64,000 nt of DNA from JAPLHP01 sp963720375 (GCA_963720375.1 CAVRFM010000019.1:62001-126000); one strand, 5' to 3'. Counted from the first letter of the stretch, positions 18,273-24,992 are shown. Notes: generated by a model not told the origin, from the sequence alone. Numbers and translations are program-made.

Positions 18273-18400
18273 TAGGGATAGCTATCGCAGAAAAAGAAGG
18301 CTACAAGATCAGCTGGAGAAGATTCTGCAAGTATGCTTTCCCGGCAATGCTATTGGTTGTCGCACTCTGCAACATCTACCTGGTCTTTAGATACGCATAA
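18200..18400 (+). CDS. C-terminal part of the ion permease after the frameshift
   Basis: From 18200 the frame restores family sequence: LAWSLALGTDIGGNGTPIGASAN is the second substrate loop (compare GGSATMSGDPPN in the first half), followed by IAEKEGYKISWRRF and a last membrane helix. One extra C in the run at 18195-18200 would join both parts into a protein of about 463 residues. A base-call error in the homopolymer is the simplest explanation; a slipped-strand variable switch is possible but unproven. Confidence 0.7.
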   Translation: MAWSLALGTDIGGNGTPIGASANVVGIAIAEKEGYKISWRRFCKYAFPAMLLVVALCNIYLVFRYA

Positions 18401-18610
18401 GCAAATCTAGCCGGGAAAACATCCGCCATCAATCTCGGCGTGCCGCCAAATCCGTACAGTCTCAAGGTATCACTATCGTTAACAAGCAACCCGCTTGCCG
18501 AGTTAATCTGACCCTGTCCAACCCACCAGGCTATCTGAACAGGTGGTGCAACATTCATGCCCACTTCTTCCCAAATAACGCTTAGACCCCCTGCTCTCTT
18601 TCCACGTTCC
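18401..18610. other. Spacer before the tRNA-Ser promoter, no supported gene
   Basis: Between the permease and the old tRNA-Ser promoter I see only a minus-strand frame of about 62 codons (18376-18564). It looks mildly protein-like (WWVGQGQINSASG) but has no Shine-Dalgarno and matches nothing I know, so I do not call it a gene. Confidence 0.4.
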
Positions 18611-18639
18611 TTGACGCTCTATAGCGCCGAAGGTAGAAT
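18611..18639 (+). promoter_or_regulatory. Sigma-70 promoter of the original tRNA-Ser locus
   Basis: TTGACG and TAGAAT are separated by exactly 17 bases; each box matches five of six consensus positions. The first tRNA base (18649) lies 10 bases after the -10. The promoter now reads into the left tRNA remnant and on towards the element's restriction-modification genes. Confidence 0.75.
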
Positions 18640-18645
18640 AGGTTG

Positions 18646-18687
18646 CTTGGAGAGGTGACCGAGTGGCTTATGGTGCCGCTCTCGAAA
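18646..18687 (+). repeat. attL: Left attachment site: 5' half of tRNA-Ser(CGA)
   Basis: Forty-two bases are identical to 24815-24856. They cover three bases of leader and the tRNA-Ser(CGA) 5' half through the anticodon loop. Identity stops right after the loop, and no 3' half follows, so this is a truncated tRNA left by site-specific integration. Confidence 0.92.
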
Positions 18688-18805
18688 TTTACCATCTATT
18701 GTCCCCTGGGTGTTTTCACGCTCAAATTCGTGTTTTCTCATTTGTGCCCTACAAGCCGTTTTGTGCTCAAACTGCCGTTTTCTGTTGCCCCGTTATCTGG
18801 CGTCC

Positions 18806-18823
18806 GTTAGCAATTTGTTAGCA
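18806..18823 (+). repeat. Left arm-type repeat pair GTTAGCA x2
   Basis: Two GTTAGCA copies start 11 bases apart (18806 and 18817). The 18-base unit differs at two positions from the pair at the right end (24734-24751). The spacing and the placement near both ends fit integrase arm-binding sites. Confidence 0.6.
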
Positions 18824-18945
18824 GCCACACCAGCTTGACGTTGCACCCGAATCCGCTGTAAGATTTTGCAGCTATCCTAGCATAGTACAATGAAATGTCA
18901 CACACGAAGCGCTATCACGGAATAACACACTGACAGGACTCACCT

Positions 18946-19536
18946 ATGAGTTGGCAAGAATACATTCCAGAAGACATTTCCGCACTCTATGACGTGTATG
19001 ACCATAGGCACGCCGCTGCGATTCTAAAGAACGAATTTCCTCTAGAGTTTTCCGAGATCTGTGATGCTTTGCGGGCTTTCCGCTTAACTGAAACAAACGT
19101 TCGCGATCCAGGCGGAAGTGAAAGCGCCATTCCCAAGACCTTCTCACAGATACTACGGCCAATGGGTTGGACACAGAAGAAGCTCAGCGCAAGACTGATC
19201 GTGGACGAGCACGAACTTCCGCTCGAAAGCCATTATATAGACTATCTGAAAGGGCGAGTTGCATTCGAACTCGAATGGAATAGCAAAGATCAAACATATG
19301 ATCGCGACCTTTATGCCTTCAGAGCTTTCTTTGAATATGGCCAAATAAGCGTCGCTGTGATTGCGACGAGAAGTAACGATCTTGATCCCTGGTTTAAGCA
19401 ACTCGGACTTTATCACAAATATGGACGCAGCACGACTCAGATGAGCAAACTACTTCCCAGATTGGAGGCCGGACGAAATGGCGGCTGTCCCGTCTTGGTC
19501 TTTGGTATAACAACAAGACTAGTTCAGGAAGTGTAA
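18946..19536 (+). CDS. BglII-family restriction endonuclease-like protein
   Basis: This 196-residue protein resembles the R.BglII family. The candidate active site is D99, then E108 and E110 (VAFELEW); BglII uses D84, E93 and Q95, which is the same spacing with E instead of Q. The stretch NSKDQTYDRDLYAFRAFFE and then SVAVIATRSND fits the family core. A short AGGA lies seven bases before ATG 18946. The methyltransferase gene follows after five bases, which supports a type II restriction-modification system. By analogy the cut site may contain GATC (BglII AGATCT, BstYI RGATCY), but specificity cannot be read here. The assignment is from motif memory, not a search. Confidence 0.68.
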   Translation: MSWQEYIPEDISALYDVYDHRHAAAILKNEFPLEFSEICDALRAFRLTETNVRDPGGSESAIPKTFSQILRPMGWTQKKLSARLIVDEHELPLESHYIDYLKGRVAFELEWNSKDQTYDRDLYAFRAFFEYGQISVAVIATRSNDLDPWFKQLGLYHKYGRSTTQMSKLLPRLEAGRNGGCPVLVFGITTRLVQEV

Positions 19537-19541
19537 ACCAC

Positions 19542-20228
19542 ATGTCCAAACAACAAATCCCCTCTGCTGAAGATGACTTTCGAGAATTTGCGAAAGGCCT
19601 AAAGTTCTCCACTGTTTTGGCAGACCCGCCATGGCAGTTTCAAAATCGTACCGGAAAGGTGGCTCCTGAACACAAGAGGCTATCTAGATACCCAACATTG
19701 ACGCTACAGCAAATCAAACAGATTCCAGTCGAGGAAGTGGTTGAAGACACCGCTCACCTATACTTATGGGTGCCAAATGCCTTATTGGCGGAAGGCCTGC
19801 AGGTGATGCACTCATGGGGCTTCACCTACAAGACTAATCTAATCTGGTACAAGATTCGTAAGGATGGTGGCCCTGACAGAAGAGGTGTCGGGTTCTATTT
19901 CAGGAATGTCACAGAGATGATTCTCTTTGGTGTCCGAGGCAACAACACGAGAACTCTGCAACCAGGGCGAACCCAAGAGAACATGATAATCAGCCACAAA
20001 AGAGAGCATAGCCGTAAGCCTGATGAACAATACGCCATAATTGAGTCCTGCAGTCCGGGTCCATACCTGGAAATCTTTGCGAGAGGGAACAGAGCAAATT
20101 GGTGTTCCTGGGGAAATCAGGCAGATCACTATTTGCCTACTTGGCACACATATGCCAATCACTCACAGTCAAAGCGTATTCCTACGGAAAACCCCAAGCT
20201 CGCTTCCAAGAAGACCAGGGCGGGATGA
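19542..20228 (+). CDS. MT-A70-family adenine-N6 DNA methyltransferase
   Basis: This is a 228-residue protein with the catalytic motif DPPW at 28-31 (VLADPPWQF), then LYLWVPNALLAEGL, WGFTYKTNLIWYK and, at 156-181, HSRKPDEQYAIIES...YLEIFAR, all diagnostic of the MT-A70 group. Bacterial members methylate adenine N6 in DNA; M.MunI is a known restriction-system example. It starts five bases after the nuclease-like gene, so it is probably the protecting methylase of that pair. Here the nuclease comes first, so balance must come from translation rate or an internal promoter. A solitary epigenetic methylase is the alternative. Confidence 0.85.
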   Translation: MSKQQIPSAEDDFREFAKGLKFSTVLADPPWQFQNRTGKVAPEHKRLSRYPTLTLQQIKQIPVEEVVEDTAHLYLWVPNALLAEGLQVMHSWGFTYKTNLIWYKIRKDGGPDRRGVGFYFRNVTEMILFGVRGNNTRTLQPGRTQENMIISHKREHSRKPDEQYAIIESCSPGPYLEIFARGNRANWCSWGNQADHYLPTWHTYANHSQSKRIPTENPKLASKKTRAG

Positions 20229-20411
20229 TAAAGGCTTCCACTAGACCGCCCCGGCGTTCGCCGCTCTAGATGGCTCTTGCCTTTTACTTGCAGCAGTTCA
20301 GCCCTAAATCTCAGATTTGCCCACATCACACCCCACCTTGACAACATTCACTTCCTCCCACTCCGGAATACCCCGAAAGGCCCATAGAACGACGACAGAT
20401 GACCAGTATTC

Positions 20412-20480
20412 AGAAGCCCCAGGGATGCTCAACGTAGACAGGCAACAGTAGCCCCTTAAGAAAAATACAGCGCGGCCCGA
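20412..20480. repeat. Degenerate copy of the rep gene 3' end
   Basis: The 17 bases from 20412 are identical to 21129-21145, at the end of the rep gene, and the next about 50 bases remain alignable without gaps (ACAGGCAACA and GCGCGGC shared). It looks like the remnant of a duplicated or exchanged rep gene. Confidence 0.6.
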
Positions 20481-20621
20481 GTCAGCTAAAGTAGTGTCAA
20501 CATACTGGGGCTGGCTCGTTTAGTACGTCAAGGGAAGCTGTCGATCTTCACTATCATTTGCTGATATCCTTCACAAATCATAGTGTGATCACAGGCCGAT
20601 GAAGTCACTACGGCCACCCGA

Positions 20622-20679
20622 CACGACAAACAAGCCCCCGAACATACAAGAAAAGAGTAAACGTGGGCTTGTTATCGTG
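20622..20679. other. Long imperfect hairpin, candidate replication origin
   Basis: AACAAGCCC (20629-20637) pairs with GGGCTTGTT (20665-20673), and the outer CACGA (20622-20626) pairs with TCGTG (20675-20679) across a small internal loop. The loop is 27 bases and A-rich. There is no T tract, so a terminator is unlikely. In a HUH-Rep element such a structure could be a double- or single-strand origin. Confidence 0.5.
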
Positions 20680-20951
20680 GGCTGGTGCGGCCGCAAGGAT
20701 AATGTGACCTCATCGCCCTTGACTTCCTTCACTTCACCCGCCCCAGCAGAGTAGTAGTTGACTATTCTGAAACGCCAGGATACGACGCCCGACGCCAACC
20801 GATAACACCACGATACCGCTTACCATCATGGAGTCAAGGCTAAATACACACGATGCTGCACTCGTGGCCTTGACACCTGATGGTTTCGCCGGAGGGTTTC
20901 AGGTATCGGTTGGCTTGAAGTAAAAGGAAAACTATGAAAGGAGTATCAGAC

Positions 20952-21125
20952 ATGGAAACAACAACCCACACATTCAACAGGCAAGCAATGTTCACACCAG
21001 ACGGAAGAATCACCTCAATACCCAGCAAGCTCACAGAGAACCCCAACATCGAGAAACAGGCCAGCCTCATAAACTACTGGGAAGAAATAGTAAAGGCAGA
21101 TGCGTGGCTAAGAAGCTGTAAATAG
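20952..21125 (+). CDS. Small hypothetical protein (57 aa)
   Basis: A strong Shine-Dalgarno (aaaggag) stands eight bases before ATG 20952; the frame also has an earlier ATG at 20934 without a comparable site. The product is a soluble, mixed-charge protein with no cysteine pair and no motif I recognise. It is the only plus-strand gene between the methylase and the rep gene, whose 3' end it nearly touches. Function unknown; it may be a small regulator or an antirestriction or coupling factor, but nothing in it shows this. Confidence 0.55.
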   Translation: METTTHTFNRQAMFTPDGRITSIPSKLTENPNIEKQASLINYWEEIVKADAWLRSCK

Positions 21126-21126
21126 A

Positions 21127-22008
21127 TTAGAAGCCCCAGGGATGCACAAGAGGAACAGGCAACAAAAGCCCACCAGGAGAAGTACGGCGCGGCGCAAGAC
21201 GGCCACGACACAGCAGGAACGATTGAGCCACTTCACGCCTCTCCACATCCAACCGTGCTAGAGTGACCAGAATACTACGAGAAGGGAAGTATCCCATAAC
21301 CTGACGCACCTTCCGAGACCAGCCCACCCAGCCCTTAAAGACCCAACCATAGCTCTGCCAATAGCGGTTCCGAATCTGCTTAGTCAGATACTTTGCCAGA
21401 TAGCCGCCCACCTTGCCAGCATTCCAGACCCTGCGGATATCCACCACAGGAGAGCAGTGGATCTCCTTCCACAAATGTGAAATGAGCTGCTGATCTATAT
21501 AGCTCCCACGAAACACAATATGAAGATGAACCCGCCCATCATCTTCATCTACCTCACGCACACCGAAGTATTCAAACGGACCCAGACGCCGCCGCAGCCT
21601 CATCTTCACAGCTGTCCACGATCTATGGATATCCAGCCCCTTAGACAACGCCTCATCTGAGCTGGTCAGGGTGAGGAAACGCAACTGCCCACCAACTTCT
21701 GCACCAGTAAAGAAGCGGTGATATGCACGCCGAACACGCCGTTGAGTTTTGCCACTTTTATCATCCTCTTCCTCAGACCAGTAACTCCGCTGTCCTATGC
21801 GATTATTGGCATAATCCACAGTTGACGCTGTAGAATACCCTGTCTGTAGCGTCCGTGCAGTTGTGACTGGAGTAACTAGTGAAGAGGAAACGCCCCCCTC
21901 GGCTGCCGCCTCGGACGAGGGCTCGGCTGAAGCCGAGCCTCTTCCCCCACCACGAACACCGTACGCCTTTCGATAATCCAAGGAACTCACACTCCCATCG
22001 CCCGACAA
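21127..22008 (-). CDS. rep: HUH-family rolling-circle replication initiator, two-tyrosine type
   Basis: This 293-residue protein has the three Rep motifs: RFLTLTS near 110-116, HLH (HUH) at 161-163, and YLAKYLTK at 203-210 with two tyrosines four apart and following lysines. The last motif is nearly the YVAKYVNK motif of phiX174 gpA, so it belongs to the two-tyrosine Rep group of microviruses, P2-like phages and some plasmids. Such proteins nick one strand and stay linked to the 5' end. The N-terminal 80 residues are low-complexity (Gly, Ser, Ala). ATG 22008 is the only good start. Together with the integrase it suggests an integrative element that circularises and replicates by rolling circle. 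Confidence 0.85.
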   Translation of the reverse strand: MSGDGSVSSLDYRKAYGVRGGGRGSASAEPSSEAAAEGGVSSSLVTPVTTARTLQTGYSTASTVDYANNRIGQRSYWSEEEDDKSGKTQRRVRRAYHRFFTGAEVGGQLRFLTLTSSDEALSKGLDIHRSWTAVKMRLRRRLGPFEYFGVREVDEDDGRVHLHIVFRGSYIDQQLISHLWKEIHCSPVVDIRRVWNAGKVGGYLAKYLTKQIRNRYWQSYGWVFKGWVGWSRKVRQVMGYFPSRSILVTLARLDVERREVAQSFLLCRGRLAPRRTSPGGLLLPVPLVHPWGF

Positions 22009-22198
22009 CCCCGAGGATCAACCAACGTCAAACCACCAGGGGGGATCAACACCTCTCACCCCCCACAACCCTTGAGTTTGTCCCAGGGAACCTGGGCAGG
22101 CGGCCAGCTCCAGCACCAGCAGCGGCTCCATCCTACCCAGGCACCTGCCCAGCATTCCGGCTCACGGCTGCCACTCCTGGCGTCCGCTCAGCTTCAAA

Positions 22199-22411
22199 TC
22201 AGGCAGGGCTTGACTTCGTTTCCCCCGTCCCATCGCCCCTTCCCTTCTCGTGGTCATTGATCCACTTCTCTAAAGATGCCTTCGAGACTCTTACGCAGCG
22301 CCCAACCCTTATTGAGGGCAGCTCCCCGGAAGCTAACATCCCGTAGACTAGAGAGCGCCCTATCCGCAACGCCTCTGCGACTTCCGCTGGTTTGAGTAGT
22401 AGCTTTTCCAT
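22199..22411 (-). CDS. xis: Excisionase-like helix-turn-helix protein
   Basis: This 70-residue protein has the winged-helix pattern of the excise/AlpA/MerR-like group: KPAEVAEALRIGRSLVYGML, then GELPSIRVGRCVRVSKASLEKW. ATG 22411 is preferred over the upstream start at 22462 because GGAGG lies six bases before it. It is upstream of rep on the same strand and divergent from the integrase operon. Such proteins bend DNA at attachment sites to allow excision or regulate the integrase. The role as Xis is inferred from fold and context. Confidence 0.78.
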   Translation of the reverse strand: MEKLLLKPAEVAEALRIGRSLVYGMLASGELPSIRVGRCVRVSKASLEKWINDHEKGRGDGTGETKSSPA

Positions 22412-22506
22412 TTCAGACCTCCACTTGCAATAATTCGCAATACGCTGTAAACTTTTTGACACAATGAATAACGCATCTGCGTACTAGCTGCTAAGACAGT
22501 GCGCTA

Positions 22507-22546
22507 ATGCGTTTAGGCAATCTCATGAATGCGCCACATATGCGCC
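22507..22546 (+). promoter_or_regulatory. ATGCG repeats in helical phase, candidate operator
   Basis: ATGCG starts at 22507, 22529 and 22540, at spacings of 22 and 11 bases; the last two copies extend to ATGCGCC. The sites are just before the start of the unknown gene, between it and the divergent excisionase-like gene, a usual place for an operator. The binding protein is not known. Confidence 0.4.
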
Positions 22547-22564
22547 AAGGAAGGGGAAGACAAC

Positions 22565-23584
22565 ATGGGAGGTTACCGCGTAACTGAACCAACCGAGAAG
22601 CTGATTATCAAGATCTGGCTAGACCTAAAAAACATCCACCCAAATCCTTCCGCCCCACAGGTAATGCGTGCAGTTCAAACATATATCAATGACAACCGAA
22701 GGAACAATATCTTTCTGCCTAGCCTTAGGGAGTTTCAAGTAATCTTGCGAAAGGCCAGGAATCAACAGAATCACCTCCCACAGGAACAGCAAGTGCAACA
22801 ACGACTCTGGTCCATGGCACGGCTAGACGACTACAAGCTACCCGTTGAATCATTGCCCTACATCATGCAAGTATGGAGGTATTGCAGCCACACCGATGAA
22901 CCATTTACGATTCGACAAGCTAAATGGGTTTCCAGAGTGTGTCACTTTCCCTTGGTCTCCGAGTCCATAGCCAAGCTCTGGTCTATTTCCTATATGTATG
23001 CCCGCAAGGAAGAGCTCTCTCTAGCCTCGCAGAAGAACCATGAGACATTCCTAGAGGATGTCAACCTTGTCATGCACGGCCTAGAACAATACACGTACCT
23101 CGAACTCAACCGCGGCCACTTTATCACCGATCCGTTTCTCTTAGGTCGGCCAGTGAACAAAGAATATCTGCTCATCGAAGAAGCCGCCCATCCGATCGAG
23201 CACTACAACGCCATACTCAATGGCATCATCTCTAATGAACGCGACAAGGAATTGATCAACAAACTCATCGACATTCCCGCACTTCCAAGGCTTAAGTTAA
23301 ATCCCGAAAACGAAATGATCTATCTCTCCTGGTTCACTCATATCAGGAAATCCGAACACTGGCCCAAAATTACGGCCGATCAGGCCTTAGAGGTTATTCT
23401 CGCACTGCGCAAGTGGTCGCAGACACAGCAGTTAATCCACCGTGCCACCGAGGAACCCCTACACCTGAAAATCACACGCAACGATGACAAAGCACATGTC
23501 GTGAGCTACACCGATCGCCTGCCCAGCCCCGACGAAGCTCTAAGGCTCCTGTCTGAATATGCTCACAAGGGAGGAAAACAATGA
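22565..23584 (+). CDS. Unknown protein coupled to the integrase
   Basis: I do not recognise this 339-residue protein. ATG 22565 has the purine-rich AGGAAGGGGA before it; ATG 22529 is in frame but poorer. It is soluble, with a mostly helical pattern. The first 60 residues (TEKLIIKIWLDL, SAPQVMRAVQ) could be a DNA-binding helical bundle. The C-terminal part is rich in charged helices. Its stop overlaps the integrase ATG as ATGA, so the two are made together. It may be a recombination-directionality or control factor, but no motif proves this. Confidence 0.72.
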   Translation: MGGYRVTEPTEKLIIKIWLDLKNIHPNPSAPQVMRAVQTYINDNRRNNIFLPSLREFQVILRKARNQQNHLPQEQQVQQRLWSMARLDDYKLPVESLPYIMQVWRYCSHTDEPFTIRQAKWVSRVCHFPLVSESIAKLWSISYMYARKEELSLASQKNHETFLEDVNLVMHGLEQYTYLELNRGHFITDPFLLGRPVNKEYLLIEEAAHPIEHYNAILNGIISNERDKELINKLIDIPALPRLKLNPENEMIYLSWFTHIRKSEHWPKITADQALEVILALRKWSQTQQLIHRATEEPLHLKITRNDDKAHVVSYTDRLPSPDEALRLLSEYAHKGGKQ

Positions 23585-24738
23585 GAGGACACATCGCAAA
23601 GAGAGGCAAGAACAGCTATTCCATCGTCATTCCCCTGGGTACTGATCCCACCACTGGGAAGCGTAAGCAGCAATGGGTAAGCATCAAAGGCACCAAGAAG
23701 GATGCCGAAAAGACACTGGCCGAATTGCTTCACCAGATTGATACTGGCACGTTCGCGAAGCCAGGGAAGACAACGCTCAAAGACTACTTGGAGCGATGGT
23801 TGAAGGACTACGCCAAGCCCAATCTATCGCCACGAAGTTACGAGCGCTATGAAAGCATAGCTCGCGTTCATCTTATACCCAGTCTGGGCAATATCCCACT
23901 AACGCAGCTGAAGCCCGCACACATCCAGAAACTCTACGCCTCCGGGCTCAACAAGGCTCTCAGCCCCAGGAGTGTGCGATACCACCATGTAGTGCTTCAC
24001 AAAGCCCTGCAGACAGCCCTAAAGTGGGGACTGGTTAGCCGTAATGCAGCCGACGGCGTGGACGTACCAAAGGCCCGCCGCCCGGAGATGCAGATTTGGG
24101 ATCACGACGATATTATGAGGTTTCTTGAGGCCGCTAAGTCTACTCCTTACCATGCGTTGTTTCACCTTGCCCTTTTCACCGGCATGAGAAGAGGAGAACT
24201 GCTTGCCCTAAAATGGTCTGATGTTGACCTCATCCTAGGTCAGATAAGCGTCAACCGTAGTCTGGCACAATTGAACGATGGCACCTACGTATTCACAGAA
24301 CCCAAGTCAGCCAAGAGCCGCCGCAGCATAGCCTTGCCCCCATCCACCACACTATTGCTCAACGAGCACCAGCAGAAACAGAGACTGGACTGGGCTATGC
24401 TGGGGATGCTCTGGAGCAGTGATACCCTCGTTTTCAGCAACTCAGAGGGCAAGCCTTGGCGTCCCAACAGCATCAGCCGGGCCTGGGAAACAACCGCCAG
24501 ACGGGCTGGCGTCAAGGTGATCCGCTTTCACGATGCCAGACACACCCACGCCTCGATCATGTTGAAGCAAGGCATACACCCGAAGATTGTCCAAGAGCGC
24601 CTTGGCCATTCCAGTATAGCGATTACATTAGACACCTACTCGCACGTGTCGCCAGGTCTACAGCAAGCAGCAGCCAAGAGCTTTGACGAGTCATTCACTG
24701 TCAGCTACAATGGATTGGCTAGAAGCAAAGTCGGTTAG
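23581..24738 (+). CDS. int: Tyrosine recombinase/integrase
   Basis: This is a 385-residue phage-type integrase. It begins with an AP2-like arm-binding domain (residues 1-60, GTDPTTGKRKQQW), then a SAM-like core-binding domain (65-150, TLKDYLERW) and a catalytic domain with R203 (TGMRRGELLAL), H317 and R320 (HDARHTH), H342 (LGHSS) and Y353 (DTYSHV), all present. It catalyses insertion into and excision from the tRNA-Ser site. It ends 76 bases before the right repeat, the usual position. The right GTTAGCA pair overlaps its stop codon. Confidence 0.93.
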   Translation: MRGHIAKRGKNSYSIVIPLGTDPTTGKRKQQWVSIKGTKKDAEKTLAELLHQIDTGTFAKPGKTTLKDYLERWLKDYAKPNLSPRSYERYESIARVHLIPSLGNIPLTQLKPAHIQKLYASGLNKALSPRSVRYHHVVLHKALQTALKWGLVSRNAADGVDVPKARRPEMQIWDHDDIMRFLEAAKSTPYHALFHLALFTGMRRGELLALKWSDVDLILGQISVNRSLAQLNDGTYVFTEPKSAKSRRSIALPPSTTLLLNEHQQKQRLDWAMLGMLWSSDTLVFSNSEGKPWRPNSISRAWETTARRAGVKVIRFHDARHTHASIMLKQGIHPKIVQERLGHSSIAITLDTYSHVSPGLQQAAAKSFDESFTVSYNGLARSKVG

Positions 24739-24751
24739 CAATCCGTTAGCA
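24734..24751 (+). repeat. Right arm-type repeat pair GTTAGCA x2
   Basis: Two GTTAGCA copies start at 24734 and 24745, 11 bases apart, in the same orientation and unit as the left pair at 18806-18823. The first copy contains the integrase stop codon. The pair ends 63 bases before the attachment core. Confidence 0.6.
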
Positions 24752-24814
24752 ATTCCGTGTTATGTCTGGTTCGTTAAAAGTCCACAAAGAGCCTAGCTAG
24801 CTTCAAAAAGCGTA

Positions 24815-24856
24815 CTTGGAGAGGTGACCGAGTGGCTTATGGTGCCGCTCTCGAAA
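24815..24856 (+). repeat. attR: Right attachment site inside tRNA-Ser(CGA)
   Basis: This is the second 42-bp copy. It supplies the leader and 5' half of the intact tRNA-Ser(CGA), meaning that the element brought a replacement 5' half and kept the tRNA whole. Confidence 0.92.
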
Positions 24857-24905
24857 AGCGGACTCCGATTATATCGGAGCGTGGGTTCGAATCCCACCCT
24901 CTCCG
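24818..24905 (+). tRNA. tRNA-Ser(CGA)
   Basis: The 88-base gene folds as a class II tRNA: acceptor GGAGAGG with CCTCTCC plus G, anticodon stem CCGCT/AGCGG around loop CTCGAAA (anticodon CGA, reads UCG), a long variable arm CTCCGA...TCGGAG, and T arm GTGGG-TTCGAAT-CCCAC. Its 5' half and upstream bases belong to the integrated element. CCA is not encoded. Confidence 0.96.
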
Positions 24906-24906
24906 C

Positions 24907-24992
24907 GGAGAGGTGCTGGAGTGGTCTATCAGGCACGCCTGGAGAGCGTGTGTCGCCGCAAGCGACCGTGGGTTCGAATCCCACCCTCTCCG
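24907..24992 (+). tRNA. tRNA-Ser(GGA)
   Basis: It begins one base after tRNA-Ser(CGA), so both are made from one transcript. Acceptor GGAGAGG/CCTCTCC plus G, anticodon stem CACGC/GCGTG with loop CTGGAGA (anticodon GGA, reads UCC and UCU), variable arm GTCGCCGCAAGCGAC, T arm GTGGG-TTCGAAT-CCCAC. CCA is not encoded. Confidence 0.96.

Larger units (their letters stand above)
20229..20933. other. Non-coding region of the element between methylase and small gene
   Basis: This 705-base stretch has no convincing gene. It holds a degraded copy of the rep 3' end (20412-20480) and a long hairpin (20622-20679), both listed separately. A minus-strand TTG frame at 20589-20798 crosses the hairpin and lacks a ribosome site; I reject it. 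The region may hold replication origins. Confidence 0.5.
18646..24856 (+). mobile_element. 6.2 kb integrated element in tRNA-Ser(CGA)
   Basis: The element is bounded by a 42-bp direct repeat made of the tRNA-Ser(CGA) 5' half. One repeat unit plus the cargo is 6,169 bases. It carries a tyrosine integrase at the right end, an excisionase-like protein, a HUH replication initiator, an unknown protein coupled to the integrase, a small protein, and a nuclease/methyltransferase pair at the left end. Paired GTTAGCA repeats lie near both ends. There is no relaxase other than the Rep-like protein, no coupling protein and no capsid gene, so it looks like an integrative plasmid or satellite that replicates by rolling circle after excision. 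Mobility today is unknown, but the integrase looks intact. Confidence 0.9.

Noticed and set aside
18376..18564. Minus-strand frame of 62 codons after the permease
   Set aside because: It looks slightly protein-like but has no Shine-Dalgarno, overlaps the permease end and matches nothing known to me.
19542..20228. Methylase as an RNA (METTL3-like) enzyme
   Set aside because: MT-A70 sequences include RNA enzymes, but small bacterial ones next to a nuclease gene act on DNA.
20589..20798. Minus-strand frame of 69 codons in the element's non-coding region
   Set aside because: It starts with TTG, has no ribosome site, covers the long hairpin and shows no family pattern.
21879..22346. Long plus-strand frame opposite rep and xis
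   Set aside because: Composition (Pro, Arg and Ser rich) shows it is the complement of the Gly/Ser/Ala-rich start of rep.
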